Assembly (NCBI RefSeq): GCF_014646695.1 | Contig: NZ_BMNT01000048.1 | Location: 1 to 61,190 of the forward strand | Source: Sphaerisporangium melleum | GTDB taxonomy: Bacteria; Actinomycetota; Actinomycetes; Streptosporangiales; Streptosporangiaceae | Length of the DNA stretch: 61,190 bases | Reading direction: 5' to 3' | In this document: piece by piece, positions 52,143 to 60,937 of the stretch | Layout: the number at the start of each line of letters is the position of its first letter | Numbering within the stretch: position 1 is the first letter of the stretch | The notes under the pieces: model-generated | What the model was told of the DNA's origin: nothing | Databases searched by the model: none | What the model saw: the letters and a program-made list of their open reading frames with translations, nothing else | Translations under genes and position numbers: made by a program

Positions 52143-53438
52143 TCAGTTACCGCGGGCCTTGGCCGAGTCGCTCTGCCACTGCTTGAGGATGCCCGCGGCC
52201 TCTCCCGGCTTGTCGATGAACCTCACCAGGGCCGTCGTCAGCGCGTTGAGCTGGTCGTCGTTGGAGTCGCGGTTGAAGAACTGCGTCACGTCGGCGGCGG
52301 CGGCCACCATCGTGCGGCCCTTCTCCAGCAGCGGCGTGGGATGCGGGGACTTGGCCTGGCCGTTCGCCGGGATCAGCGTGTTCTCGGAGATCTTGAGGTA
52401 CAGCTCCTGGGCGGCCGGGGTGGCCGCGTACTTCAGGAACGCCAGCGCGCCGTCCGGGTTGGCGGTGTGCGCGCTGGCGATGAAGCCGTCCAGCGGCGCC
52501 TCCTCGGCCACCGGGACGGCCGGGTCGATGATGGGGAACTGGAAGAAGTTCACGTCGGCCTTCACCTCGGCCGGCATGGCGTCGGCGAGGAACGGCCCGC
52601 ACAGGAAGATCGCGTCCTTGCCCTGCTGCCACTTGGCCGAGCCCTCCTGGAAGGACAGGCCCTTGCCCGCGGGGTCGAGGTACGGCAGGGCCTCCCGCCA
52701 GACGTCCAGCACCTTGGCCACCCGGGGGTCCTCGTAGCTCTCCTGCCCGGCCAGCAGCGCCCGGTGGAAGGCCGCGCCGTTGATCCGCAGGTTGAGGTAG
52801 TCGAACCAGGACGCGGTGAGCCAGGCGGCGTCGGCGAGCGGCAGGGCGAGCGGGCTGACGCCCTTGCCCTTCAGGGACTTGCAGAGCGCGATGAACTCGT
52901 CCCAGGTCTTCGGCTCCGACACACCCCACTTCTCGAAGTGGGACGTGCGATAGAACATGCCCCACCAGTAGTAGTTGGTCGGGATGAAGATCTTCTTGCC
53001 GGAGGCGTCGGCGGACAGCGCGGCGAACTGCGGGCTGTAGCCGTCCGTAGGGAAGACGGACGTCGCGTCGAGCAGCAGGCCCTGCCCGGCGAAGTCGCTC
53101 GCGATCTCGCCGGCGAACCAGGTGAGGACGTCCGGCGGCGTGGCCAGCGTGAGGTCGGCGCGGATCTGCTGCTGGAAGGCCGCCGCCTCCATCGTGTTGA
53201 GCGACGGCTTGTACTGCGGGTTGGTCTTCAGGAACTCGTCGAGCAGCGCCTGCATGGCCTTGCGGCTCTTGTCGCTGGTCTCGCGGGACTTCAGCGTGAG
53301 GGCCTTGGACGTGGCACCGGACCCGGACGCGGCCGGCGCCGGGGTGGTGCTGGTCGCGCAGGCGCCGAGCGCCGAGGTCATGCCGAGGGCGCCGAGGCCG
53401 GCGAGGAATCCGCGCCGGTTCACAGTGAGGTGACTCAT
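52143..53438 (-). CDS. Sugar ABC transporter substrate-binding lipoprotein
   Basis: The product is 431 residues from ATG at 53438, with GGAGG six nt upstream. The N-terminus NRRGFLAGLGALGMTSALGA followed by Cys is a Tat-like lipoprotein signal with a lipobox. The mature part matches CUT1 binding proteins (PPDVLTWFAGEIASDFAGQG, FIPTNYYWWGMFYRTSHFEK with an aromatic-rich sugar site). It is the first gene of the galactoside operon, so the main promoter must lie just upstream, near the AT-rich patch at about 53515-53545. Confidence 0.93.
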   Translation of the reverse strand: MSHLTVNRRGFLAGLGALGMTSALGACATSTTPAPAASGSGATSKALTLKSRETSDKSRKAMQALLDEFLKTNPQYKPSLNTMEAAAFQQQIRADLTLATPPDVLTWFAGEIASDFAGQGLLLDATSVFPTDGYSPQFAALSADASGKKIFIPTNYYWWGMFYRTSHFEKWGVSEPKTWDEFIALCKSLKGKGVSPLALPLADAAWLTASWFDYLNLRINGAAFHRALLAGQESYEDPRVAKVLDVWREALPYLDPAGKGLSFQEGSAKWQQGKDAIFLCGPFLADAMPAEVKADVNFFQFPIIDPAVPVAEEAPLDGFIASAHTANPDGALAFLKYAATPAAQELYLKISENTLIPANGQAKSPHPTPLLEKGRTMVAAAADVTQFFNRDSNDDQLNALTTALVRFIDKPGEAAGILKQWQSDSAKARGN

Positions 53439-54315
53439 TGGTGGCCTCCGTGGTGCAAGGGGGTTGAGGGCGGCCAGGCCGAAGCACACAGTGGCATCCC
53501 GGGGGCGGCAACGTCAATAACTATTCATAAGAAATGAAAAGTTAGGTCACCGAGCGCATCGGACCATGGCAGACCGTCACCCCGGACGCGCGGAGGTGAC
53601 GGCCTGCTGAGAGGGGACGGGATGGCGCCGGGCGGGGCGGAAGCGCGCGCGAAGATGCCGGGCCGCCGGCGAACGGGCCGGGAAAGCCCGCGCGGGCCGA
53701 GGCGGGACGGGACGGGACGGGGCCGCGGACACGGCTCCGGCGATCGGCGACCGGTGACGCGCGCCGCGGCCCCTCGTGCCCGGCCTGACACGGATCCGGT
53801 CGGCGCCTGCGGCACCAGGCGTCGCACGAGTCCGGACTCAGAACCGTTAGGCGCAGTTAACATCGGATGTATTTCCGCGTCAAGAGACGTCCACTCAGAC
53901 CGCCCTGAGCAGGAAGCGGAGGCATCGCCCCGACGGGTAAGGACAGTCCTCAGCGTATTCAGCCGGGGACAATCCGCTCCGACATAGACGCTGCCGTCAA
54001 TAGACCCGATGTATCCGGCCCAGCGAGTGCAGCCGAGACAGCCGACACGATCACAGAGACCACGCGCGCCGCCAGCTCGGGGACGGCCTTCTCGATCTCC
54101 ACCCATGAAGCCACGGCGTCATCCTGCCGTCCGCCACCGACAAATCCCGGCCGCGCACGGAATTGGTTCGGGCTCGGTGGACGATTCCCCCTCGCGAGGT
54201 CACTCTCCGCTGTGAACATATAGGCCGTCCGTGACATCCGGCACGGCCGAGTTCGCGTCCAACTGGCACGGGCCCCGGCCGTACCTCTCATCCATGGCGG
54301 GACGAAGGGCAGGCA
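53439..54315. other. Intergenic region with promoter area and a gene remnant
   Basis: These 877 bp contain an AT-rich patch at about 53515-53545, the likely promoter of the galactoside operon. The middle part has no recognisable gene. A PPOX-like N-terminal remnant lies on the minus strand at 53959-54114. The promoter of the 751-aa protein gene must lie near the right end. Confidence 0.45.
53959..54114 (-). pseudogene. Remnant of a PPOX-class (F420/FMN) oxidoreductase gene
   Basis: From GTG at 54114, with AGGA nine nt upstream, the frame reads VASWVEIEKAVPELAARV. This is the typical opening of actinomycete pyridoxamine-5'-phosphate-oxidase-like proteins. After about 20 residues the match ends and the frame stops at 53959, far short of the usual 130-160 residues. 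It looks like a truncated gene start, with start codon and ribosome site preserved. The match is from memory of the family and the fragment is short, so confidence is limited. Confidence 0.4.
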
Positions 54316-56571
54316 GTGAGGTCGACGACGCGGTTGTACCAGGCTGTGTTGCGGGACGCGGCCACCCCCATCCAGGGGCGGCTCCATCGCGCCTTCGGGC
54401 GGTGGAGCGAGGAGAAGGGCTTTCCGGCCGCCGACCCGGAGCGGCCGGCGACGGAGCACCGGGTGGCGGACTCGCGGCTCGGCATGCGGCACCACGGCGG
54501 GTGCGGGCGGTACGTCCTGGACGAGCCGCACGACGGTGGCACGTTGCGCACCGCGGCGGTCTTCCTGGACGGGATCGAACGCGTGCCGGGGTGGGTGATG
54601 GTGACGGTCGAGCGGCTCGGCCCAGGGCAGGCGGGGCAGGGGGCGGCGCGTGCGCCGGGGTTCGTCCCGGCCTATCTGCGCACGCAACGGATCACCGACG
54701 GGGCGATCCACCTGGAGGACGCCGCGGTGGTGCTGGCCGAGCAGGAGGTGTCCCACTTCCTGCACATTCTGACCGAGCCGCGGCGCCGCGCGCCGATCGC
54801 GGTCGTCACGCCCGGCCCGGGCAGCGCCGAGCGCGCCGACTGGCTGGCCGCGGCGGTGGCCGGGGCCGCCCTGGTGGTCCGGCTGGCCGACCGGCACACC
54901 GAGGAGCTGTTCAACCAGGCCGTCGGCGAGCGCCTCGGGGTGTACGGCGGGGCGATCCGGACCTATGCCGCGCCGTTCGACCCGGCGAGCGAGCGCCACA
55001 CTCATCGCCATCCCCCCATGAGCCCGGCCAAACTGCGCGACGAGGGAGAGGCGGCACTGGCCAAGATCGCCAATGCCATGGTCGGACGGGCCGCCGGGAT
55101 GGACCTTCCGGACGAGGTCCATCGCGCCCTCCCGGTGGTCCACCGGGTGCTCGCCGGACGTTCGCCGTCGGCCGCCCTGGCGACCGCCATGGACGCGCGG
55201 GCCGGGTCCGCGGCCCCGGCCCGGAACAGGCACGGCGACCGTGCGGACGGCGGGCCGGCGACCGGCTCGCGGGGGATGCCCGCCGCGCCCCCGAAACCCG
55301 GCCCGGCCGGGACCCCCGCTGGTGGCCGATCGGTTCCGGCCGCACCAGCCGGCGTTCCCGCTCCGCCACCGGGCGGTCCTCCCGAAGTCCGTGAGACCGG
55401 CGGCGGCGATGCCGGCGTCCGCGAGCCGGGTGGCCCGGGCGGGACGCCGGAGGTTCCCGCTCCTCGTCCGGGGAGTGTGCTGGTGCCCGCGCCGCGGTCC
55501 GGCGACGCCCCCACCGGACCCGCCGACCGGCTCCTCGCCGGGCCCGGCCTCCCTCCGGCCCCGAGCGCCGCGGCCGGGCCCGCCGAACGGGACGTGATGG
55601 CGAGGCCTGGGCAGGACACGGTCGCGGGGCCCACCGGGCAGGACACGGGAGCCGGATCGGCCGGGCAGCCGCCGCCGGAGCCGGCTTCGGACGAGCCGGC
55701 CGGGCGGGAGTACGCCTCCCGGCTCGCCAGGGACGTGGCCGAGGCGGTGGTCAGGGAGGTGCGGGAGGAACTGGAGACCGCGCTCGGCCTCGCGGCCGAC
55801 CTGGACACCGGGCAGCAGCTCCTGCGCGAGGTCCGCGCGCTCGGCCTGCGCCTGGACGGGCTGTGCGAGCTGGTCCTCGGCGATCCCGCGCAGCAGGAAC
55901 GCCCAGACGATCCCGACGGGCCCCGGCCGGCGTACGAGCTGCTGCAGGAGGAGTACGCCGAGGCGGTCGGCACGTCCCGTGCGCTCGCCGAGCGGGTCCG
56001 GCGGCTGGAGGGGATGCTGGCCGAGCTGGGCCACCCCATGTACGGGGTCGCGCCGCCGGAGGAGGTGTTCCAGCCCGACAGCCTGGCCGAGGCGCTGATC
56101 GAGGCGCGGTCGCGGCTCACGCACGTGGTGATCGGCGAGACCGACGCGCCCGCGGTGCGCCTGGACAACACCTACCCCGGGCTGCGCCGGAGCTGGGCGG
56201 GCAAGGCGTGGGACGCGCTGCACGCGCTGAACGACTTCGCCCGCGCGCGGTCGAGCGGGGAGTTCGCGGGAGGGTTCTACGACTGGTGCGCGGTCGGCGA
56301 ACCGGGCCGGTACACGGTCCCGGCCGGCATGCTGGTGATGCGCGAGTCGAGGAGCGTCGCCACGCGCGACAAGTTCCGCGACCCGCGCACCTTCCCGGTG
56401 CCGGTCGAGGTCGACCCGCGCGGCGAGATCCTGATGGAGGCGCACATCAAACTGCGCGCGGTCGGATACCCGGCGCCGCGGATGCACTTCCACGACGACT
56501 CCGGCGGCGCGACGGGGAAGGTGTACGTCGGTTATCTCGGCGCGCACCTTCCCAACACCCGCACCAACTGA
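54316..56571 (+). CDS. Large orphan protein, two domains joined by a Pro-rich linker
   Basis: The product is 751 residues. The N-terminal domain (about 1-290) is globular (RSTTRLYQAVLRDAATPIQG, VSHFLHILTEPRRRAPIAVV, ADWLAAAVAGAALVVRLADR). Residues about 290-460 are Pro/Gly/Ala-rich and probably disordered. A helical part follows (ARDVAEAVVREVREELETAL, coiled-coil-like), then a well-ordered C-terminal domain (IGETDAPAVRLDNTYPGLRR, SWAGKAWDALHALNDFA, YTVPAGMLVMRESRSV, RMHFHDDSGG). No signal peptide or membrane helix is present. No known family was recognised; the layout recalls multi-domain actinomycete proteins of suspected defence role, which is only a guess. Confidence 0.85.
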   Translation: MRSTTRLYQAVLRDAATPIQGRLHRAFGRWSEEKGFPAADPERPATEHRVADSRLGMRHHGGCGRYVLDEPHDGGTLRTAAVFLDGIERVPGWVMVTVERLGPGQAGQGAARAPGFVPAYLRTQRITDGAIHLEDAAVVLAEQEVSHFLHILTEPRRRAPIAVVTPGPGSAERADWLAAAVAGAALVVRLADRHTEELFNQAVGERLGVYGGAIRTYAAPFDPASERHTHRHPPMSPAKLRDEGEAALAKIANAMVGRAAGMDLPDEVHRALPVVHRVLAGRSPSAALATAMDARAGSAAPARNRHGDRADGGPATGSRGMPAAPPKPGPAGTPAGGRSVPAAPAGVPAPPPGGPPEVRETGGGDAGVREPGGPGGTPEVPAPRPGSVLVPAPRSGDAPTGPADRLLAGPGLPPAPSAAAGPAERDVMARPGQDTVAGPTGQDTGAGSAGQPPPEPASDEPAGREYASRLARDVAEAVVREVREELETALGLAADLDTGQQLLREVRALGLRLDGLCELVLGDPAQQERPDDPDGPRPAYELLQEEYAEAVGTSRALAERVRRLEGMLAELGHPMYGVAPPEEVFQPDSLAEALIEARSRLTHVVIGETDAPAVRLDNTYPGLRRSWAGKAWDALHALNDFARARSSGEFAGGFYDWCAVGEPGRYTVPAGMLVMRESRSVATRDKFRDPRTFPVPVEVDPRGEILMEAHIKLRAVGYPAPRMHFHDDSGGATGKVYVGYLGAHLPNTRTN

Positions 56572-56815
56572 GCGATGCCGCGCGCCCTCCCCTCGGCCGG
56601 GCGATCAAGGGCGCGGACCGGCCCGAGCGCTGCGGCCGGTTCGACCTCTGGCCGGCGCGGTGGCCGAATGGCTGCCGGGTCCCCGTCGTAGGGCGGCGCC
56701 GACGTTCGCCGTACACCGTTGCGCCGGCGCGGCGCCGAGGAGAGGGCCCCATCTGACGGACGGGACGGCGAGGGTGAGCGGCCACGGCACCGGCTCATGC
56801 GGGCGGCCTGGTGGT

Positions 56816-57676
56816 TCAGGCGGCGTCGAGGCGGGAGAGTTCCTCGTCGGTCAGCTTCAGGTCGACCGCGCCCGCGGAGTCGCGGATGGTCTCCGGCCGG
56901 GAGGAGCCGGGGATGGGGATCACCACCGGCGCCTTGGCGAGCATCCAGGCCAGGCAGACCTGCTGGGGGCTCACGCCGTGCTCGCGGCCGACCTCGGCGA
57001 AGGCGGCGAAGCGCGACCCGAGCTCACCGGCCTGGGAGATGCCGCCGAGCGGGCTCCACGGCAGGAACGCGATGTCCTTCTCGGCGCACAGCTCCAGCTC
57101 GGGCTCGCTGGAGCGGAAGGACGGCGAGAACTGGTTCTGGACGCTGACCAGGCGACCGCCGAGGATCTCGTCGGCCAGCCTGATCTGCCCGGGGTCGGCG
57201 TTGGAGATGCCGGCCATCCGGATCTTGCCCGCGTCGAGCAGGTCGCGGATCGCGCCGATGGAGTCGGCGTAGGGCACCCGCGGGTCGGGGCGGTGGAACT
57301 GGTAGAGCCCGATGGCCTCGACGCCGAGCCGCCGCAGCGACGCCTCGCAGGCGCTCTTCAGGTGGTCCGGCGAGCCGTCCAGGGTCCAGGAGCCGTCGCC
57401 CGGGCGCACGTGACCGCCCTTGGTCGCGACCAGCACGTCGGAGGTGTCCCCTCCGTAGCTCGCGAGGGCCGCGGCGATCAGCGACTCGTTGTGCCCCACG
57501 TCGGTCGCGGTCAGGTGGTAGGCGTCCGCGGTGTCGATCAAGGTGATGCCCGCGTCGAGGGCGGCGTGGATGGTCGCGATGGATCGCTCCTCATCGGGGC
57601 GCCCCTCGATGGACATGGGCATGCCGCCCAGGCCGATCGCGCCGACCTGGACATCGCCGATGCGGCGAGTCTGCAT
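56816..57676 (-). CDS. Aldo/keto reductase
   Basis: The product is 286 residues from ATG at 57676, with AAGGAG six nt upstream. It begins QTRRIGDVQVGAIGLGGMPM. Tetrad residues are Asp and Tyr in LIDTADAYHLTATDVGHNES, Lys in VLVATKGGH and His in LYQFHRPDP. The C-terminal IPIPGSSRPETI binds NADPH. It is divergent from a LysR regulator that probably controls it. Confidence 0.92.
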   Translation of the reverse strand: MQTRRIGDVQVGAIGLGGMPMSIEGRPDEERSIATIHAALDAGITLIDTADAYHLTATDVGHNESLIAAALASYGGDTSDVLVATKGGHVRPGDGSWTLDGSPDHLKSACEASLRRLGVEAIGLYQFHRPDPRVPYADSIGAIRDLLDAGKIRMAGISNADPGQIRLADEILGGRLVSVQNQFSPSFRSSEPELELCAEKDIAFLPWSPLGGISQAGELGSRFAAFAEVGREHGVSPQQVCLAWMLAKAPVVIPIPGSSRPETIRDSAGAVDLKLTDEELSRLDAA

Positions 57677-57782
57677 GAGAGCTCCTTCTCCGATATGTGT
57701 GCTGTTCCGCAGTCTGCTCTGCCCACGATTAAGCTGTCCAACAGAAGAAACTGATCTGATTGAGCAGCGACGGTGATGGATC

Positions 57783-58685
57783 ATGGAACTCCGGCAACTC
57801 GAGTACTTCGTCGCCGTCGCCGAGGACTGCCACTTCACCAAGGCGGCCAAACGCCTGCGCGTCGCCCAGTCGGGGTTGTCGGCGTCGATCAGGTCGCTCG
57901 AACGCGAGCTGGGCGCCCCGCTGTTCCTGCGCAGCACCCGCCAGGTGGAGCTCACCCCGGCCGGGCGGGCGCTCCTGGTGGAGGCGCGGCGGGCGCTGTC
58001 GGCGACCGACGCCGCCAAGGACGCCGTCGCGGCCGTGCAGGGTCTGCTGCGCGGCAGCCTGGACATCGGCGCGTTGCAGTGTCTGCCCGGCGTGCACCTG
58101 CCGGCCGTGCTCGCCCGCTTCGCGGACGCCCATCCGGGGCTGGAGGTGAGCCTGCGGCACGGCGGGTCCGGTGAGCTGGTCGAGCAGGTGCGCATGGGCC
58201 GGCTGGACGTGGCGTTCGTCTCCCGTCCCGTCCGGTTGCCCGACGACGTCACGGTCACGCCCCTCGCCGACGAGCCGCTGGTCGTGGCCTGCCCGCTCGG
58301 TCACCCGCTCGCCACCCGGGCACAGATCGATCCCGGCGAGCTGCGGGACGAGCGGTTCGTGGACTTCCCCGCCGACTGGATCAGCAGGGACCTCGCCGAC
58401 AGCGTGCTCGCCGCGGCGGGCGTGGAGCGCCGGGTGCCGCTGGAGGTCACCGACGTGCACTCGCTGCTGGACCTGGTGACGTTCGGGCTGGGCGTGGCGC
58501 TGGTGCCGCGGTCGTTCTCGGGCAAGACCGACCGCGTCCGGTTCCTCCCGCTCGCCGGCGCGGCCCCGTCCTGGCAGATCGTCACGGTCACCGGCGACCC
58601 CACCAGCGCGGCCGCCACCGCGCTGCTCCACGAGATCAAGGCCGCCGCGAGCCCCTCCCCCGTCATCGCGACCGCGGCGCACTGA
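57783..58685 (+). CDS. LysR-family transcriptional regulator
   Basis: The product is 300 residues. The N-terminal winged HTH is MELRQLEYFVAVAEDCHFTK followed by LRVAQSGLSASIRSLERELG. The substrate-binding fold follows (SLDIGALQCLPGVHLPAVLA, LVTFGLGVALVPRSF). The 106-bp divergent gap with the aldo/keto reductase gene should hold the operator and both promoters. Confidence 0.93.
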   Translation: MELRQLEYFVAVAEDCHFTKAAKRLRVAQSGLSASIRSLERELGAPLFLRSTRQVELTPAGRALLVEARRALSATDAAKDAVAAVQGLLRGSLDIGALQCLPGVHLPAVLARFADAHPGLEVSLRHGGSGELVEQVRMGRLDVAFVSRPVRLPDDVTVTPLADEPLVVACPLGHPLATRAQIDPGELRDERFVDFPADWISRDLADSVLAAAGVERRVPLEVTDVHSLLDLVTFGLGVALVPRSFSGKTDRVRFLPLAGAAPSWQIVTVTGDPTSAAATALLHEIKAAASPSPVIATAAH

Positions 58686-58902
58686 CCCGGCCGGACGCGC
58701 GGATTCGACCGAGCCGGGCCCGGCGGACGCGACGGCCGGCCCACGTGCCACCGGTCAGCGCAGCGTGCCGGGCAAGCGTCCGATGCGTACGGAATTGGGC
58801 GGATGTAAAGTTGGTTGCGCCCGGCGATGGGCGTCCACGGGACGACCACCAGTGATCGATGGCGCCGTGCGGTGAGCGCGGCCGGGCGGGAGATCGACAG
58901 CG

Positions 58903-60120
58903 ATGAGCGCCGATAGCGGCACCCCTGAGAACCGGCGGAACGGCGCGGACGCAGGCCGCAGGGCTGCGGCGCGCTACCGCGGCGCCCTCGACTCCGAACG
59001 GCAGAGCGCGGCCCTGTACCGCGGGCTCGCCGCGGGCGCCGAAGGCGAGCGGCAGGAGATCTTCCTGCAACTCGCCGCCGTCGAGGAGCGGCACGCCGCG
59101 CACTGGGCGGGCAAGCTCGCCGCACTGGGCGAGCGGGTGCCGGACCCGCGCCGTCCCAGCGTCCGCACCCGCCTGCTGTCCTGGCTGGCCCGCCGCTACT
59201 CGGTCGACGCGGTGCTGCCGTTGGTGGAGCGGGCCGAGCACGCCGACGCGGGCATGTACGACGCCGACCCCGACGCCCACCCTGGTATGGCGGTGGACGA
59301 GCGCTCGCACGCACGCGTGCTCACCCGCCTGCGGGAGCGGGGCGACCTCTCCGGCGCGGCCGGCCCGGGCGGTCCCGTGGGCCCCGGTGGTCTGACGGCG
59401 CTCGGCGGCAGGGGGGTCGCGCGGCGCGAGCGCTGGCACCGCAGCGACCGCTCCGGGACGCTGCGCGCCGCCGTGTTCGGCGTGAACGACGGCCTGGTGT
59501 CCAACACCTCGCTGGCCATGGGGTTCGCCGGGTCGGGAGCGCCGGGCCGCACGATCCTGTTCGCGGGGCTCGCCGGGCTGCTGGCCGGCGCGTTCTCGAT
59601 GGCGGTCGGCGAGTACATCTCGATGCGCAGCCAGCGCGAGGCCTACGAACGCGAGCTGTCGCTGGAGGCCGAGGAGCTGCGCGACGACCCCGAGGCCGAG
59701 GCCGAGGAGCTCGCGCTCATCTACCGGGCGAAGGGGCTGGACGCCGAGGAGGCCGAGCGCGTCGCCAAGACGATCATGAAGGATCACGACACGGCGCTGG
59801 AGACGATGGCGCGCGAGGAGCTCGGCCTGGACCCGGAGGAGCTGGGCTCGCCGTGGTCGGCGGCGCTGTCCAGCCTGGTCGCCTTCGCCGTCGGGGCCGT
59901 CGTGGTCGTCATCCCGTACCTGTTCGGCGAGGGAACGCCGGCCCTGGTGACCGCGGTGTCGCTGGCCGCGCTCGCCCTGTTCACGGTGGGCGCGCTGCTC
60001 GGCATGCTCAACGGCCGCTCCGCCCTGCGCACCGGCGCCCGGCAGCTCCTCATCGGCGGAGGCGCGGCGGTGGTCGTGTACTTCATCGGGCTGGCGATCG
60101 GCGCCGGAGGCGGCGTCTGA
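58903..60120 (+). CDS. VIT1/CCC1-type iron/manganese transporter with ferritin-like domain
   Basis: The product is 405 residues. Residues about 20-145 form a ferritin/rubrerythrin-like helical domain with metal-ligand motifs (LDSERQSAALYRG, AAVEERHAAHWAGKLA). A Gly/Pro linker leads to the VIT1 domain, with RAAVFGVNDGLVSNTSLAMG in helix 1, AFSMAVGEYISMRSQREAYE and a cytoplasmic metal-binding helical region rich in Glu (ELSLEAEELRDDPEAEAEEL). It should move Fe2+ or Mn2+ across the membrane, with the first domain sensing or oxidising metal. Confidence 0.92.
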   Translation: MSADSGTPENRRNGADAGRRAAARYRGALDSERQSAALYRGLAAGAEGERQEIFLQLAAVEERHAAHWAGKLAALGERVPDPRRPSVRTRLLSWLARRYSVDAVLPLVERAEHADAGMYDADPDAHPGMAVDERSHARVLTRLRERGDLSGAAGPGGPVGPGGLTALGGRGVARRERWHRSDRSGTLRAAVFGVNDGLVSNTSLAMGFAGSGAPGRTILFAGLAGLLAGAFSMAVGEYISMRSQREAYERELSLEAEELRDDPEAEAEELALIYRAKGLDAEEAERVAKTIMKDHDTALETMAREELGLDPEELGSPWSAALSSLVAFAVGAVVVVIPYLFGEGTPALVTAVSLAALALFTVGALLGMLNGRSALRTGARQLLIGGGAAVVVYFIGLAIGAGGGV

Positions 60121-60199
60121 CCGGACCGGGCCCCGCCGCGCCCGCCGGGACGTGAGCGCCGGAGCGTGGTCAGACGGCCCGGCGGACGGCAGGCGCCGG

Positions 60200-60937
60200 T
60201 CAGAACATCAGGCGGGCCGCGGCGAGGAAGGTGAGGGCGAGGGTCACCCGTTCGAACCACGTCCGGTTGATGTGCCGGATGATCAGCCGTCCCACGACGC
60301 CGCCGAGGACCACGGCCGGCGCGGCCACCGCCGCGAAGGCCAGCGTCGCCGGGGTGATCAGGCCGAGCGCGACGCTGAAGGGCACCTTGAAGGCGTTGAT
60401 GGTGAGGAAGAACCACGCCGAGGTGCCGAGGAACCCCAGCACCGGCAGGCCGGCCGCCAGGAAGTACAGGGCCATGATGGGGCCGGCGGCGTTGGCGGCC
60501 ATGGTGGTGAAGCCGGCGAAGACGCCGGCGCACGCGGCGACGGCGGGGCGGTTGGCGAGCGAGGCGTCCGCCCCGCGGCTCCGGTTCCACAGGCTGAGCA
60601 CGATGATCAGTAACAGGATGCCGCCGATGATCCGCCGCATCTGCGCGTCGTCCACCCACCGCACGACGAACGCCCCGGCGACGACTCCGGCGGCCACCCA
60701 GGGGAAGAGCCTGAGCAGTCTCGGCCACTCGGCGTGCCGCCGGTAGCTGACCACGGCCACCACGTCGCCGACGAGCAGCAGGGGCAGGATCGTCCCGGTG
60801 GAGCTCTTGGTCGGCAGCACCAACGCGAACAGCGCGATCGCCACCGTGCCCGCGCCGGAGATGCCGGTCTTGGCGAAGCCGACCAGGACGAGCGCGAACA
60901 GCAGCACCGCCCATTGGGCCAGATCGAGAGAGGGCAT
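60200..60937 (-). CDS. TauE/SafE-family permease
   Basis: The product is 245 residues from ATG at 60937, with eight predicted helices. Family features are VGFAKTGISGAGTVAIALF near the N-terminus and FAGFTTMAANAAGPIMALYF in the second half. TSUP proteins export sulfite, sulfonates or organic acids. The ribosome site is weak, and the start could lie slightly upstream. The gene is convergent with the VIT1-type gene. Confidence 0.9.
   Translation of the reverse strand: MPSLDLAQWAVLLFALVLVGFAKTGISGAGTVAIALFALVLPTKSSTGTILPLLLVGDVVAVVSYRRHAEWPRLLRLFPWVAAGVVAGAFVVRWVDDAQMRRIIGGILLLIIVLSLWNRSRGADASLANRPAVAACAGVFAGFTTMAANAAGPIMALYFLAAGLPVLGFLGTSAWFFLTINAFKVPFSVALGLITPATLAFAAVAAPAVVLGGVVGRLIIRHINRTWFERVTLALTFLAAARLMF

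Noticed and set aside
53959-56547. 862-codon minus-strand frame opposite the 751-aa orphan gene
   Set aside because: Arg/Pro/Gly-rich shadow sequence. Only its last 50 codons, outside the overlap, look like a PPOX remnant and are listed separately.
56655-56720. tRNA-like start (GGTGGCCGAATGGCTG) after the orphan gene
   Set aside because: It resembles the 5' part of a class II tRNA, but no acceptor-stem complement, T loop or 3' end could be fitted.
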